From an uncultured Clostridia bacterium (GTDB lineage: Bacteria; Bacillota; Clostridia; TANB77; CAG-508): DNA of 64,000 bases. The notes beneath the pieces were generated by a model. It saw only the letters and a list, made by a program, of their open reading frames with translations, was not told where the DNA came from and did no database searches. Positions 1-8,653 of this stretch are shown in pieces. Each line of letters begins with the position of its first letter. Position 1 is the stretch's first letter. Location: NCBI GenBank assembly GCA_948678575.1, contig CAPPGO010000003.1, forward strand, positions 62,001 through 126,000, read 5' to 3'. The position numbers and the translations under genes are program-made.

Positions 1-1208
1 AAGAAAAGAAAGCTATTTTAAAAGTACAAAAATTAAAAACTAAAATAGATGAAGTAAATGCTCAAATTGCACAAGCAGAAAGAGTATATGATCTTAATAA
101 AGCAGCTGAACTTAAATATTCTACATTACCACAATTACAACAAGTATTAGCTCAAGAAGAAAAAGAAGTTGAAAAAAGTCAAGGCAAAAGTAAATTGCTT
201 AGAAATAAAGTTACAGCTGATGAAATTTCACAAGTAGTAGCAAAATGGACAGGAATACCAGTTACTAAACTTGTTGAAGGTGAAAGAAAAAAATTACTAG
301 AACTTGAAGATACACTTCATAAGAATGTTGTTGGTCAAGATGAAGCAGTTAAAAAAGTTAGCGAAGCAATTCTTCGTTCAAGAGCTGGTATTGCAAACCC
401 AAATAGACCAATTGGTTCATTTTTATTCTTAGGTCCTACTGGTGTTGGTAAAACAGAACTTGCAAAAACACTTGCTAAAAATTTATTTGATGATGAAAAG
501 AATATGATTAGATTTGACATGTCTGAGTATATGGAGAAATTTAGTGTTACTAGATTAATCGGTGCGCCTCCTGGATATGTAGGATATGAAGAAGGGGGAC
601 AACTTACAGAAGCTGTTAGAAGAAAACCATATTCAGTTATATTATTTGATGAAGTTGAAAAAGCACATCCAGATGTATTTAATATTTTCTTACAAATATT
701 AGATGACGGTAGGGTTACAGACAGTCAAGGTAGAACAGTAGATTTCAAAAATAGTATTATAATATTAACATCAAATTTAGGTGCTCATATTATATTAGAA
801 AGTATAGAAAAGCACAAGAAAATTACTGATGAAGCAAGAGAAGAAATTGATACTGCTTTAAAAGGGCATTTTAGACCAGAATTTTTAAATAGACTAGATG
901 AAATTGTATATTTCAAAGCATTGGAGAAAAAACAAGTTTACGGAATTGTGGAACTTATGCTTGCAGATTTACGTAATAGAATTGCTTTGCAAGGATTTGA
1001 TTTAAGTGTTACATCAGAAGCAATAGATTATATTATTGAAATAGGATATGATATTAATTTTGGTGCTAGACCACTTAAAAGAACAATTCAAGGAGAGATT
1101 GAAACTTTAATAAGTAGAAAAATTATTGCAAATGATATTAAACCAGGTGCATTAATACAAGTTTATTATGATGAGGAAACAAAGGAACTTGGAATAAAAG
1201 AGATATAG
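1..1208 (+). CDS. clpB: ClpB disaggregase, C-terminal part (5' end outside window)
   Basis: The reading frame is open from base 3 with no start in the window, so the gene is cut at its 5' end. The first ~65 codons are a heptad-rich coiled coil typical of the middle domain of ClpB, which favours ClpB over ClpC. Then comes the second AAA+ module: Walker A GPTGVGKT, Walker B VILFDEVEKAHP, the GYVG pore loop, the sensor segment LTSNLGA, the RPEFLNRLDE arginine-finger region, and the GARPLKR sensor-2 motif in the C-terminal D2-small domain. ClpB is a cytoplasmic hexamer that works with DnaK to extract proteins from aggregates. The TTG in frame at 195 is internal to the family alignment and is not a real start. 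A DUF4116 gene follows 19 bp downstream with its own ribosome binding site, so the two are probably cotranscribed. Confidence 0.95.
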   Translation, partial: EKKAILKVQKLKTKIDEVNAQIAQAERVYDLNKAAELKYSTLPQLQQVLAQEEKEVEKSQGKSKLLRNKVTADEISQVVAKWTGIPVTKLVEGERKKLLELEDTLHKNVVGQDEAVKKVSEAILRSRAGIANPNRPIGSFLFLGPTGVGKTELAKTLAKNLFDDEKNMIRFDMSEYMEKFSVTRLIGAPPGYVGYEEGGQLTEAVRRKPYSVILFDEVEKAHPDVFNIFLQILDDGRVTDSQGRTVDFKNSIIILTSNLGAHIILESIEKHKKITDEAREEIDTALKGHFRPEFLNRLDEIVYFKALEKKQVYGIVELMLADLRNRIALQGFDLSVTSEAIDYIIEIGYDINFGARPLKRTIQGEIETLISRKIIANDIKPGALIQVYYDEETKELGIKEI

Positions 1209-1227
1209 TAGGAGGAAAAAAGCAGAA

Positions 1228-1761
1228 ATGCCAATAGCAAAAGAAGTATTAGAGGCACAAGAAAAGAAAGATGATTTAGAATTTTTTAAAGAACGAGTTA
1301 AAACAATGCCTTTACTTATAGAATGGGCAAACGACGAAATTAGAAATAACAAAGAAGTTGTACTGAGTGCTGTTAAAGTTGATGGAGGAGCACTGGAATT
1401 TGCGAGTGATAAGCTTAAAGACGATAAAGATGTATTAGTTACAGCAGTATCACAAGCTGGATGGACAGGATGTTACGCAAGTGAAAGATTAAAAGATGAT
1501 AAGGATGTTATAAAAACAGCAGTAGAGCATGATGGACAAATACTTTATTTTGCAAGTGAAAGATTAAGAGATGATGAGGAAATTGTTAAAATTGCAGTAA
1601 CAAATAAACCATTAATTATAAAGTATGCAAGTTTAAGACTTAGAAAAGATAAAGAAATTGCAAAATTGGCACTTTCAAATACAACTAGTGAGAAGAAAAA
1701 TGTACTAGCATTTATAGATACTGACCTTCAAAAAGATGAAGAGATATTAAATTTATTATAG
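1228..1761 (+). CDS. DUF4116 repeat protein
   Basis: This 177-residue protein consists mostly of a helical repeat of about 24 residues. Each unit has the form 'ALEFASDKLKDDKDVLVTAV', with four clear copies and weaker ones at the ends, which is the DUF4116 pattern seen in gut Firmicutes and in some amoeba-associated bacteria. No signal peptide or membrane segment is present, so it should be cytoplasmic. Its function is unknown; alpha-solenoid repeats of this kind usually bind other proteins. It starts with ATG behind AGGAGGA at 1211 and sits 19 bp after clpB, so a link to proteostasis is possible but is only inferred from position. Confidence 0.75.
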   Translation: MPIAKEVLEAQEKKDDLEFFKERVKTMPLLIEWANDEIRNNKEVVLSAVKVDGGALEFASDKLKDDKDVLVTAVSQAGWTGCYASERLKDDKDVIKTAVEHDGQILYFASERLRDDEEIVKIAVTNKPLIIKYASLRLRKDKEIAKLALSNTTSEKKNVLAFIDTDLQKDEEILNLL

Positions 1762-1764
1762 AAT

Positions 1765-1812
1765 AAAACCCTTTTTTTAGAATATATATTTTTAAAGAAA
1801 GGGTGTTTTTTA
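1765..1812 (+). promoter_or_regulatory. Leader hairpin overlapping the yqfC ribosome binding site
   Basis: ACCCTTT just after the previous stop can pair with AAAGGGT about 30 nt later. The 3' arm is the GAAAGGG ribosome binding site of the next gene and is followed by T6. The structure could act as a leaky terminator or could hide the yqfC ribosome binding site when read through. The pairing is seen directly; the regulatory role is inferred. Confidence 0.35.
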
Positions 1813-2072
1813 TGAGAAAGATAAATGATATTTTAGATATTCCAGAAGAGGTTTGGGGTAAAGCACCAAAGATTACTATTACTGGATTTGAAGAAATTTT
1901 AATAGAAAATTTTAAAGGAATTTTAGAGTATGAAGATTTTTTTGCTAGAATTAGTACACATATAGGAGTTATAAATATAAATGGCTTTAATTTAAAGTTA
2001 AATCAAATGACAGAAGATGATATTTTGGTTACTGGAAGAATTGAATCAATTGATTTTGAAAGTAAAAAATAG
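1812..2072 (+). CDS. yqfC: Sporulation protein YqfC (YabP/YqfC family)
   Basis: This small beta-rich protein (86 residues from ATG 1812) matches the YabP/YqfC family, with the characteristic stretch 'ITITGFEEILIENFKGILEY' and the C-terminal 'DILVTGRI' strand. In Bacillus, yqfC is a mother-cell sporulation gene under SigE, paired with yqfD. Here yqfD follows 12 bp downstream. An in-frame GTG at 1803 lies inside the ribosome binding site region, so ATG 1812, about 8 nt after GAAAGGG, is the better start. Confidence 0.85.
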   Translation: MRKINDILDIPEEVWGKAPKITITGFEEILIENFKGILEYEDFFARISTHIGVININGFNLKLNQMTEDDILVTGRIESIDFESKK

Positions 2073-2084
2073 GGGGATTTTAAC

Positions 2085-3266
2085 TTGAATATTAGAAATG
2101 TTTATATGTATTGCACAGGCTTTGTAAATATTAGCGTGGAAGGTTTTTTTACAGAGAGATTTATAAATAGTTGCTTTTCCAATGCAATATTTTTATGGGA
2201 TTTGAAAAGAGAAAATAGTACATATTTGAAAGTGAAAATAAGTGTAAAAGACTTTAAGAAAATAAAGAAAATTGCAAGAATAACAAAATGTAAAGTAAAA
2301 ATTGAAAACAAAAAAGGATTACCTATTTTAATGCATAAATATAGAAAAAGAAAAATATTTTTGATTGCAATACTAGTTATTGCAATTTTTATATTTGCAT
2401 TAAGTAGATTTATATGGAACATCGAAATTATAGGTGGAAATAATATAAAAGAAGATGAAATAAGAAGTTTGCTATCTGAAAATGGAATTGAAATTGGAAA
2501 ACGAAAAGGAGATTTTAATTTAGAAAAGGCAATAAATAAAATTCGTATGGCAAGAGAAGATATTTCTTGGATAGGAATTGATATTAAAGGTACAAATTTA
2601 ATTGTAAAAATTAATGAAGCAGATAAATCACCAGAAATAATTGATGTAAATCAAGTGTGTAATATTATAGCAGATAAAGAAGGAGAAATTTCAAAATTAA
2701 TTGTTAAGCAAGGAACTGCAAGAGTAACTGTTGGAGATAAAGTTAAAATAGGAGACTTACTTGTTGAAGGTGTTATGGAAGGAAAGTATACAGGAAATCG
2801 TGAAGTGGCTGCTATGGCTGACATTGAAGTTAAAAAAAGAGCTGAAAAAGAAGAAAAACAAAAACTTGTGCAAGATATTGAAGTAAAAACTGGAAATGAG
2901 GAAAAAAAGATAGAAATAAAATTTCATAAATTTAAAATAAATTTTAATAAAAGGGTTTCAAATTTTGAAAAATATGATACAATAATAACAGCGAAGAAAT
3001 TAAAGTTTTTTTCTAATTATTATTTGCCAATTGAGGTGTCAAAAATAACTAATTTAGAAACAAAACAAGAACATAAAAAATATACAGTATCGGAACTTAC
3101 AGACAAAATAAAATTAGAATTAGAGCAAAAATTATGTGAAGAACTAGGTTTAGAAAATTTAGATGAAAAACACGAAAATTTTGAGGTCGAGGTTCAGGGC
3201 GAAGAGGTTTATGTTAAACTAATTTATGATATGTGTGAAAAAATCGGTACAAAAGAAATTTTATAA
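2085..3266 (+). CDS. yqfD: Sporulation protein YqfD
   Basis: The 393-residue protein has the full YqfD architecture. An N-terminal soluble domain is followed by a basic segment (HKYRKRK), one transmembrane helix near residues 88-107, and a large extracytoplasmic domain that begins 'IEIIGGNNIKEDEIRSLL'. This last part resembles a POTRA-like fold. YqfD is needed for efficient sporulation in Bacillus and is made in the mother cell; its precise role is unclear. The start is TTG, behind AGGGGGA. The C-terminal third is rich in Lys/Glu. The yqfC-yqfD pairing supports the assignment. Confidence 0.88.
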   Translation: MNIRNVYMYCTGFVNISVEGFFTERFINSCFSNAIFLWDLKRENSTYLKVKISVKDFKKIKKIARITKCKVKIENKKGLPILMHKYRKRKIFLIAILVIAIFIFALSRFIWNIEIIGGNNIKEDEIRSLLSENGIEIGKRKGDFNLEKAINKIRMAREDISWIGIDIKGTNLIVKINEADKSPEIIDVNQVCNIIADKEGEISKLIVKQGTARVTVGDKVKIGDLLVEGVMEGKYTGNREVAAMADIEVKKRAEKEEKQKLVQDIEVKTGNEEKKIEIKFHKFKINFNKRVSNFEKYDTIITAKKLKFFSNYYLPIEVSKITNLETKQEHKKYTVSELTDKIKLELEQKLCEELGLENLDEKHENFEVEVQGEEVYVKLIYDMCEKIGTKEIL

Positions 3267-3284
3267 GAGAGAGGGTGTGGATTA

Positions 3285-4463
3285 ATGGAAGAGAGAAGCT
3301 TAAAAGTTTTACCAGCAGAGACAACTTTTTTTAATAAATTATCAAGTACTTTAACAAAATTACTTATACCAACAAAAATCGGATTAAATGGTGTAATGAT
3401 AACAATAAAAAGAAATAGCACATTAAAAAGTTATGAAGCTTATAAAGAAGCAGAAGCATCTGGTGCAGTAGATAAAAAAGAAAGCTTATTACAAAGATAT
3501 GAAGAAAGTTATGCATTATATTTAGAATCTATTGATAAATTTATTATGGATTCTGTTTATAAAAAAGTAAAAAATGGAGCTGCAACAAATTTTGAAAAAA
3601 ATGCTTTATCTACATACTATACTATTGTTAGTTTAAAAGATAATGAATATTTAGAATATAAGTATAGAAAACAAAAATTTTTATTGGAATTAGATTATGA
3701 AGGAATTGCAAGTTCTGGAAAAGAAAAGAACCTTCAAAGGTATCAAGGATTATACATAGAAAAAATAGATGCTTTATATAAGGGTATTTTGAAAAATTAT
3801 TCTGTAAAATTAGCGGATGGTCAAAGAGAAAAAAGAGCTGAAAATGTAGAAATTTATAAAAACATTTTTTCAACATTAGAAGAATATATTAGAAATGTTT
3901 TACCAATAAAAATCAAAATTGATGAAAATAATAGTTATTCAAAAATAATTCAAGAGTATGAAGAATTTGATAAATTTACAGTCGGAAAATTAGATGAAAA
4001 AGAATTTCTAGAAAAAAACATGATATTGCTTGGATTAAGTCGTTCTTTGTTTACACACAGTTTACCACTTGTAGCAGCAGAACAATGCTATGAAAAACTT
4101 TTAAAAGATACAAGAAATTTAATTATGAGTGTTAAAACAGAGAGAAAACAAGAAGAGGCTTACAAAATGCTTTTAAAATTGGTTGAAGATTATAATGTAA
4201 AACTTCTTTCAACCAAAGTATATTGGGACAAGCCAGAAGAAAGAGAAGCTTACAAAAAGTTTTGGAATGCATATAGCAAATCTAATTCATCAGAAGAGAA
4301 AGAAATTTTATCTATTCAAAGAGAATTGTATGAGTTAAATAATAAGGAAGCAAAATGGGAGCCAATTCGTATGTTTTATAGACATAAACTTGTTGAGTTC
4401 GGTGTAATGCGTGCAATGCCAAATAAATGTAAATCATTAGATGGGAAATATATAAAAAAATAA
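3285..4463 (+). CDS. Unknown helical protein in the usual phoH position
   Basis: This 392-residue protein is not one I recognise. It is predicted to be mostly helical, charged and soluble, with many Lys, Glu and Tyr. It has no signal peptide, no P-loop and no obvious catalytic motif. The ATG follows GAGAGAGGGTG, 18 bp after yqfD, and ybeY begins 12 bp downstream, so it is very likely cotranscribed with both. In most Firmicutes this slot between yqfD and ybeY holds phoH, a P-loop ATPase. The present protein has no GxxGxGKT motif and is therefore not a PhoH. Confidence 0.7.
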   Translation: MEERSLKVLPAETTFFNKLSSTLTKLLIPTKIGLNGVMITIKRNSTLKSYEAYKEAEASGAVDKKESLLQRYEESYALYLESIDKFIMDSVYKKVKNGAATNFEKNALSTYYTIVSLKDNEYLEYKYRKQKFLLELDYEGIASSGKEKNLQRYQGLYIEKIDALYKGILKNYSVKLADGQREKRAENVEIYKNIFSTLEEYIRNVLPIKIKIDENNSYSKIIQEYEEFDKFTVGKLDEKEFLEKNMILLGLSRSLFTHSLPLVAAEQCYEKLLKDTRNLIMSVKTERKQEEAYKMLLKLVEDYNVKLLSTKVYWDKPEEREAYKKFWNAYSKSNSSEEKEILSIQRELYELNNKEAKWEPIRMFYRHKLVEFGVMRAMPNKCKSLDGKYIKK

Positions 4464-4475
4464 GTTGAGGTATAA

Positions 4476-4955
4476 ATGGAAAATTTTACTGAAATAGAAT
4501 TTTTAGATATTGAAGAAAATAATACATATTCAGAGTTAATTGATAGAGTAATTACTAAATGCTTTGAAGTTGAAAACTTACAAAAAACTAAAATGTATAT
4601 TAGTGTTACTCTAACAACACCTGAGCAAATTAGAAAAATAAATAATGAGTTTAGACAAGTTGATAAAGAAACTGATGTACTTTCTTTTCCAATGTTTGAA
4701 AAAGAGGAAATATTAGAAATTAAGAAAAAAACATCAAAATTTGAAGAAGCTCTTGGCGATATAATTGTGTCAGTAGACAGAGTAAAAGAGCAAGCAAAAG
4801 AATATGGACATAGTTTTGAAAGAGAACTTGCATATATGATAGTTCATGGATTTTATCATTTAATGGGTGAAGACCACATGAAAGAAGATGAGAAAGCACA
4901 AATGAGAGCAAAAGAAGAAAATGTGCTTAAATTATTAGATATAACAAGAGAGTAA
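4476..4955 (+). CDS. ybeY: Endoribonuclease YbeY
   Basis: This 159-residue protein carries the metal-binding signature HGFYHLMGEDH (HGxxHxxGxDH), which coordinates zinc in this family. The preceding segment 'LGDIIVSVDRVKEQAKEYGHS' is also typical. YbeY is a single-strand endoribonuclease involved in 16S rRNA 3'-end maturation and ribosome quality control. It starts with ATG behind GAGGT and lies in the conserved neighbourhood ybeY-dgkA-era. Confidence 0.95.
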   Translation: MENFTEIEFLDIEENNTYSELIDRVITKCFEVENLQKTKMYISVTLTTPEQIRKINNEFRQVDKETDVLSFPMFEKEEILEIKKKTSKFEEALGDIIVSVDRVKEQAKEYGHSFERELAYMIVHGFYHLMGEDHMKEDEKAQMRAKEENVLKLLDITRE

Positions 4956-5035
4956 TTTCATAATTTGGATTGAGAAAGAATTAAATTTAATACAGAAAAA
5001 TTGTAATTATTTTTCAATTTGAAAGGGATAATAAA

Positions 5036-5416
5036 ATGAAAAAAACAAAATGGCAAACAGAAAATTTTGGAAAATCATTTAAGTATGCTGTTAGTGGAAT
5101 TATATATTGTATAAAGACACAAAGAAATATTTTAATTCAACTTTTTTTTGCAATAATAGCAATTTGTCTTGGCATATTTTTGAAAATCTCTAAATTTGAA
5201 TGGGCAATAATAATATTTACTATAATGTTTGTAATTTTTGCTGAAATGTTAAATACAGCGGTAGAAACTGTTGTAGATTTAGTTACAGAAGAATTTAATG
5301 AAAAAGCAAAAATTGCAAAGGATGTTGCTGCTGGAGCAGTATTAATTTCTGCAATAAATGCAATTTGTATGGGATTAATAATATTTTTAGATAAGTTAAT
5401 AATTTATTTTAACTAG
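5036..5416 (+). CDS. dgkA: Diacylglycerol/undecaprenol kinase
   Basis: The 126-residue membrane protein has three predicted helices and the family motif 'AEMLNTAVETVVDLV' (E-x-x-N-T-A-x-E), which carries the catalytic and metal-binding glutamates. In Gram-positive bacteria the enzyme phosphorylates undecaprenol to recycle the lipid carrier of cell-wall synthesis. The ATG follows GAAAGGG by a normal spacing. It lies between ybeY and era, as in many Clostridia. Confidence 0.93.
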   Translation: MKKTKWQTENFGKSFKYAVSGIIYCIKTQRNILIQLFFAIIAICLGIFLKISKFEWAIIIFTIMFVIFAEMLNTAVETVVDLVTEEFNEKAKIAKDVAAGAVLISAINAICMGLIIFLDKLIIYFN

Positions 5417-5425
5417 GAGGTTTTT

Positions 5426-6517
5426 ATGGATAAAAAAATTGTTATGGGAATTGTTGTGGCTATAACAATATTATTAGCAGTTGTTTGTGGAGTTTTTATT
5501 TCAAAAAAAGATTCAGTTGAAACATCTGGTGATATTGAAAACAACAAACAAGTAGAAGAGCAAAAGACTGAACAAGATGCAGAAGAAACACAACCAGGAA
5601 GAAACAAAAATATAAAAATTTATTCTGGAAATGAAAGACCAATTGCACTTATGGTAGACAATAATGTTAATGCTCAACCACAATCTGGAATAAATTCAGC
5701 ATATATGGTATATGAGATTATTGTTGAAGGAAATGAAACAAGACTTATGCCTATATTTAAAGGGGTTAGTGAGGATTTAACTGTTGGACCTGTTCGTAGT
5801 GTAAGACATTATTATTTAGATTATATGAAAGAAAATGATGCAATTTGTAGCCATTTAGGTCAAAGTCCGCAAGCACAAAGTGATATAAAAATTTTAGGCA
5901 TGGATGACATTAATGGACAAGATTATGACACAGGTAAAGCTAGAACAAATACATCATTGTTTTGGAGAGAATCTCCTCATGGAAATAAAGCTCCACATAA
6001 TGCTTATACAAGCATAGGTAGTTTAAAACAAATAGCAAAAACAAAAGGCTTTAAACTTACATCAACAGCTGAAAGTGTTTTAAAATATACAGATAAAGAA
6101 ATAAATTTAGAAAGTGTTATAACAGCAAATACAGTTACACTTCCTTATGCATCTAAACATATTGTAAAGTATGTTTATGACAATACAACTGGTAGATATA
6201 CTAGATACTCAAAAGGAAGACTTCAAAAAGATGGAGCTACTGGTGAAGATATAACAACTAAAAACATAATTGTAACATTAGTATATAATTATGAGTTAGA
6301 TGATGGAGAAGGAAAAGGAAGACAAACATTAAATAATGTTGGACAAGCAAATGGTTATTATATAACAAATGGAAAAGCTTCTCCTATACTATGTCAAAAA
6401 GATAGTAGAACAGGAAAAACAAAATACATAAATCATGATGGAACAGAATTGGAAGTTAATGATGGTAATACATTTGTTAATATAGTTCCTATTAATGCAG
6501 ATGTTAAGTTTGAATAA
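5426..6517 (+). CDS. DUF3048 (YerB-like) secreted or membrane-anchored protein
   Basis: The 363-residue protein has an N-terminal hydrophobic helix (residues ~5-24) and a disordered Glu/Gln-rich linker. The DUF3048 domain then begins at 'RPIALMVDNNVNAQPQSG'. Conserved family features are 'VYEIIVEGNETRLMPIF', 'VGPVRSVRHYYLDY' and 'SHLGQSPQA'. The family includes Bacillus YerB; its biochemical role is not established. No lipobox cysteine is obvious, so it is probably held by an uncleaved helix or released. It begins 10 bp after dgkA behind AGGAGG and is probably cotranscribed. Confidence 0.85.
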   Translation: MDKKIVMGIVVAITILLAVVCGVFISKKDSVETSGDIENNKQVEEQKTEQDAEETQPGRNKNIKIYSGNERPIALMVDNNVNAQPQSGINSAYMVYEIIVEGNETRLMPIFKGVSEDLTVGPVRSVRHYYLDYMKENDAICSHLGQSPQAQSDIKILGMDDINGQDYDTGKARTNTSLFWRESPHGNKAPHNAYTSIGSLKQIAKTKGFKLTSTAESVLKYTDKEINLESVITANTVTLPYASKHIVKYVYDNTTGRYTRYSKGRLQKDGATGEDITTKNIIVTLVYNYELDDGEGKGRQTLNNVGQANGYYITNGKASPILCQKDSRTGKTKYINHDGTELEVNDGNTFVNIVPINADVKFE

Positions 6518-6540
6518 AATGTTAATATCCATTCGAAATG

Positions 6541-6664
6541 TGTTTTAGTATAATTCCAAAAATTACTACGTTATCGATAATGAAAACGCAGTTATATACT
6601 ACTTGTATGCGCCTTTGCCTTTTCATTATCTGCTGCCTTGTAATTTTTGTTTTATACTAAAACA
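6541..6664. repeat. Long imperfect palindrome between the DUF3048 gene and era
   Basis: Three nested perfect arms are visible: 13 bp (6541-6553 with 6652-6664), 10 bp (6557-6566 with 6640-6649) and 11 bp (6576-6586 with 6620-6630). Together they would make one extended stem of more than 30 pairs around a ~33-nt loop. No ORF is present and no T-run follows, so it is not a simple terminator. It could be a structured RNA or a MITE-like element. A comparable element lies at 59753-59956. Confidence 0.7.
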
Positions 6665-6711
6665 GGATATAAATATAATGATTAAATGCATTTTACTATA
6701 AAGGAGCAAAA

Positions 6712-7623
6712 TTGGGAGAAACAAAAAAATTTAAATCTGGTTTTGTAAGTTTAGTTGGTCGTACTAATGTTGGAAAATCAACTTTGTTAAATAGTTTAGC
6801 AAAAGAAAAAATTGCGATAACAACTAATAAAACACAAACCACAAGAACAGCAATAAAAGCAATAATAACTAATGAAAATCATCAAATAATAATTACAGAT
6901 ACACCAGGTATTCATAAGCCTAAGACAAAACTTGGAGAAACAATGATAGAAACAGCGTTTTCTATGATTACAGAAGTGGATTGTATATTATTTTTGATAG
7001 AAGCTACATCTACTGAAATTGGTAGAGGTGATAGCAGAATTTTAGAAAAAATTAAAGAAGCAGGAAAACCATGTATATTAGTTATTAATAAAATTGATTT
7101 AGTAAACAAAGAAGAATTGGCTAAAATAATTGCATTATATAATAAAGAATATAATTTTACAGCAGTTGTTCCTATTTCAGCATATAAATCAAAGGGAACA
7201 GAGGAATTACTTGAAGAAATTGAAAAATTATTACCATATGGACCAAAATATTATGATGAAGAAGAATATACGGATCAAACATCAAGACAATTGGTGGAAG
7301 AATTAATAAGAGAAAAAGCTTTAAAATTTTTGAATGAAGAAGTTCCACATGGTATATATGTAGAAGTTGAAGAATTTAAGTTTAGACAAACTTCCAAAAA
7401 AGAAGATATATATGACATTGAAGCTACTATTTATTGCCTAAGAGAATCTCACAAGGGAATTATAATAGGCAAAGGTGGAGCAATGCTTAAAAGAATTTCA
7501 ACTTATGCAAGACAAGATGCTGAAAATATGCTTGGCACAAAAGTTAACCTAAAAGTATGGGTTAAAGTTAAAGAAGATTGGCAAGAAAAAGATAATATAG
7601 TTAATAAGTTCAAATTAAAATAA
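6712..7623 (+). CDS. era: GTPase Era
   Basis: The 303-residue protein has the Era layout: a GTPase domain with G1 GRTNVGKST, switch TQTTR, G3 DTPG, G4 NKID and G5 SAYK, then a C-terminal KH domain with GIIIGKGGAMLKRI. Era binds the 3' end of 16S rRNA and supports 30S assembly. The start is TTG at 6712 with AAGGAG at 6701; no in-frame ATG upstream fits the family. G1 has Thr in place of the usual Pro (GRPNVGKS), a minor change. yqzL and recO follow. Confidence 0.97.
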   Translation: MGETKKFKSGFVSLVGRTNVGKSTLLNSLAKEKIAITTNKTQTTRTAIKAIITNENHQIIITDTPGIHKPKTKLGETMIETAFSMITEVDCILFLIEATSTEIGRGDSRILEKIKEAGKPCILVINKIDLVNKEELAKIIALYNKEYNFTAVVPISAYKSKGTEELLEEIEKLLPYGPKYYDEEEYTDQTSRQLVEELIREKALKFLNEEVPHGIYVEVEEFKFRQTSKKEDIYDIEATIYCLRESHKGIIIGKGGAMLKRISTYARQDAENMLGTKVNLKVWVKVKEDWQEKDNIVNKFKLK

Positions 7624-7680
7624 TTCCAGTATAAATCTTCTAAAATTTACAAAAGATAAACCTTAAAGGAGATGATTTAT

Positions 7681-7794
7681 ATGATTAAGCAATTAGCATG
7701 GAATACATTTAAGGAAACAGGAGATATAAAAACATATTTAGAATTTAAGGAAGTAAAAAATATAGAAGAAAAAATGAAGGAAAGTTTTAAATGA
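7681..7794 (+). CDS. yqzL: YqzL-like small protein
   Basis: A 37-residue ORF begins MIKQLAWNTFKETGDIKTYL with an AAGGAGAT ribosome binding site at 7665. The pattern W-N-x-F-x-x-T-G-x-I-x-x-Y-L matches the small YqzL proteins found between era and recO in Firmicutes. Its TGA overlaps the ATG of recO (ATGA), indicating translational coupling. Function is unknown. Confidence 0.8.
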   Translation: MIKQLAWNTFKETGDIKTYLEFKEVKNIEEKMKESFK

Positions 7795-8519
7795 AACAAT
7801 TAAAAGTTAGTGGAGTAATAATTGCAGAAAACAATATGGGTGATTATGACAAGATGGTTACTTTGCTTACACCAAATTTAGGAAAGATATCATGTAGTGC
7901 TAGGGGAGCAAGAAGGTCAAAAAGCCTTTTGCTCAGTGGCACTCAATTTTTATGTTTTGGAGAATATCAACTTTTTAGAGGTTCAGATACATATAAGATA
8001 AATTCTTGTGAAACTATTGAGATGTTTTATAATATTAGAACTGATTTAGATAAACTTATGTATGCTTCATACATAACAAAAATAGTAAATGATGTTACTA
8101 CTGAAAATCAAAATTCATATAATACTTTAAAATTATTTTTAAACACACTATATGCAATTTCTGAAACTGACAAATCATTAGATTTAATTACATCAGTTTT
8201 TAAATTAAGATTACTTAAAATTTTAGGTTTTGCACCAAATACTAAAAACTGTGTAAGTTGTAAAACAGAAGAAGATTTAACACATTTTAGTATAAAAGAT
8301 AATGGCTTTAAATGTAAAAATTGCAGTAAACAAGATACAGGTGCAATTGAAATGAAAGATCCAACTAAAAATGCTATAAAATATATTATGATAGCAGACC
8401 CAAAGAAAATTTTCGGATTTTCTTTGTCAGAAGAATGTATGAAAGAATTAGAACTTATTAGTAACATTTATCTAAATGACAAACTAGAAAAAGAGTATAA
8501 GTTTGAAAAATTATTTTAA
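7791..8519 (+). CDS. recO: DNA repair protein RecO
   Basis: The 242-residue protein has an N-terminal OB-fold ('VSGVIIAENNMGDYDKMVTLLTPNLGKISCSARGARR') and a C-terminal helical part with a zinc finger, CVSC near residues 154-157 and CKNC near 175-178. RecO helps load RecA onto SSB-coated DNA in the RecFOR pathway. The start codon overlaps the stop of yqzL. Length and order (era-yqzL-recO) are normal for Firmicutes. Confidence 0.95.
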   Translation: MKQLKVSGVIIAENNMGDYDKMVTLLTPNLGKISCSARGARRSKSLLLSGTQFLCFGEYQLFRGSDTYKINSCETIEMFYNIRTDLDKLMYASYITKIVNDVTTENQNSYNTLKLFLNTLYAISETDKSLDLITSVFKLRLLKILGFAPNTKNCVSCKTEEDLTHFSIKDNGFKCKNCSKQDTGAIEMKDPTKNAIKYIMIADPKKIFGFSLSEECMKELELISNIYLNDKLEKEYKFEKLF

Positions 8520-8653
8520 TTTATCACTTCAAAATATATAATTAATCTTCAAATGAAAGAGAAACAGGACACAAAAAATTTACTTGATTTTTCTTATTCT
8601 AATATGTATAATGAAGTTGCAAAAAGAAATAAAAAATGATAGGAGTGATTTTT

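Noticed and set aside
195..1208. TTG at 195 as the start of clpB
   Set aside because: The frame is open upstream to the window edge and matches the ClpB middle domain, so the gene is 5'-partial.
8553..8639. 28-codon ORF between recO and hpf
   Set aside because: It has no ribosome binding site and no family match, and its stop overlaps the hpf leader. Chance ORFs of this size are common in AT-rich sequence.
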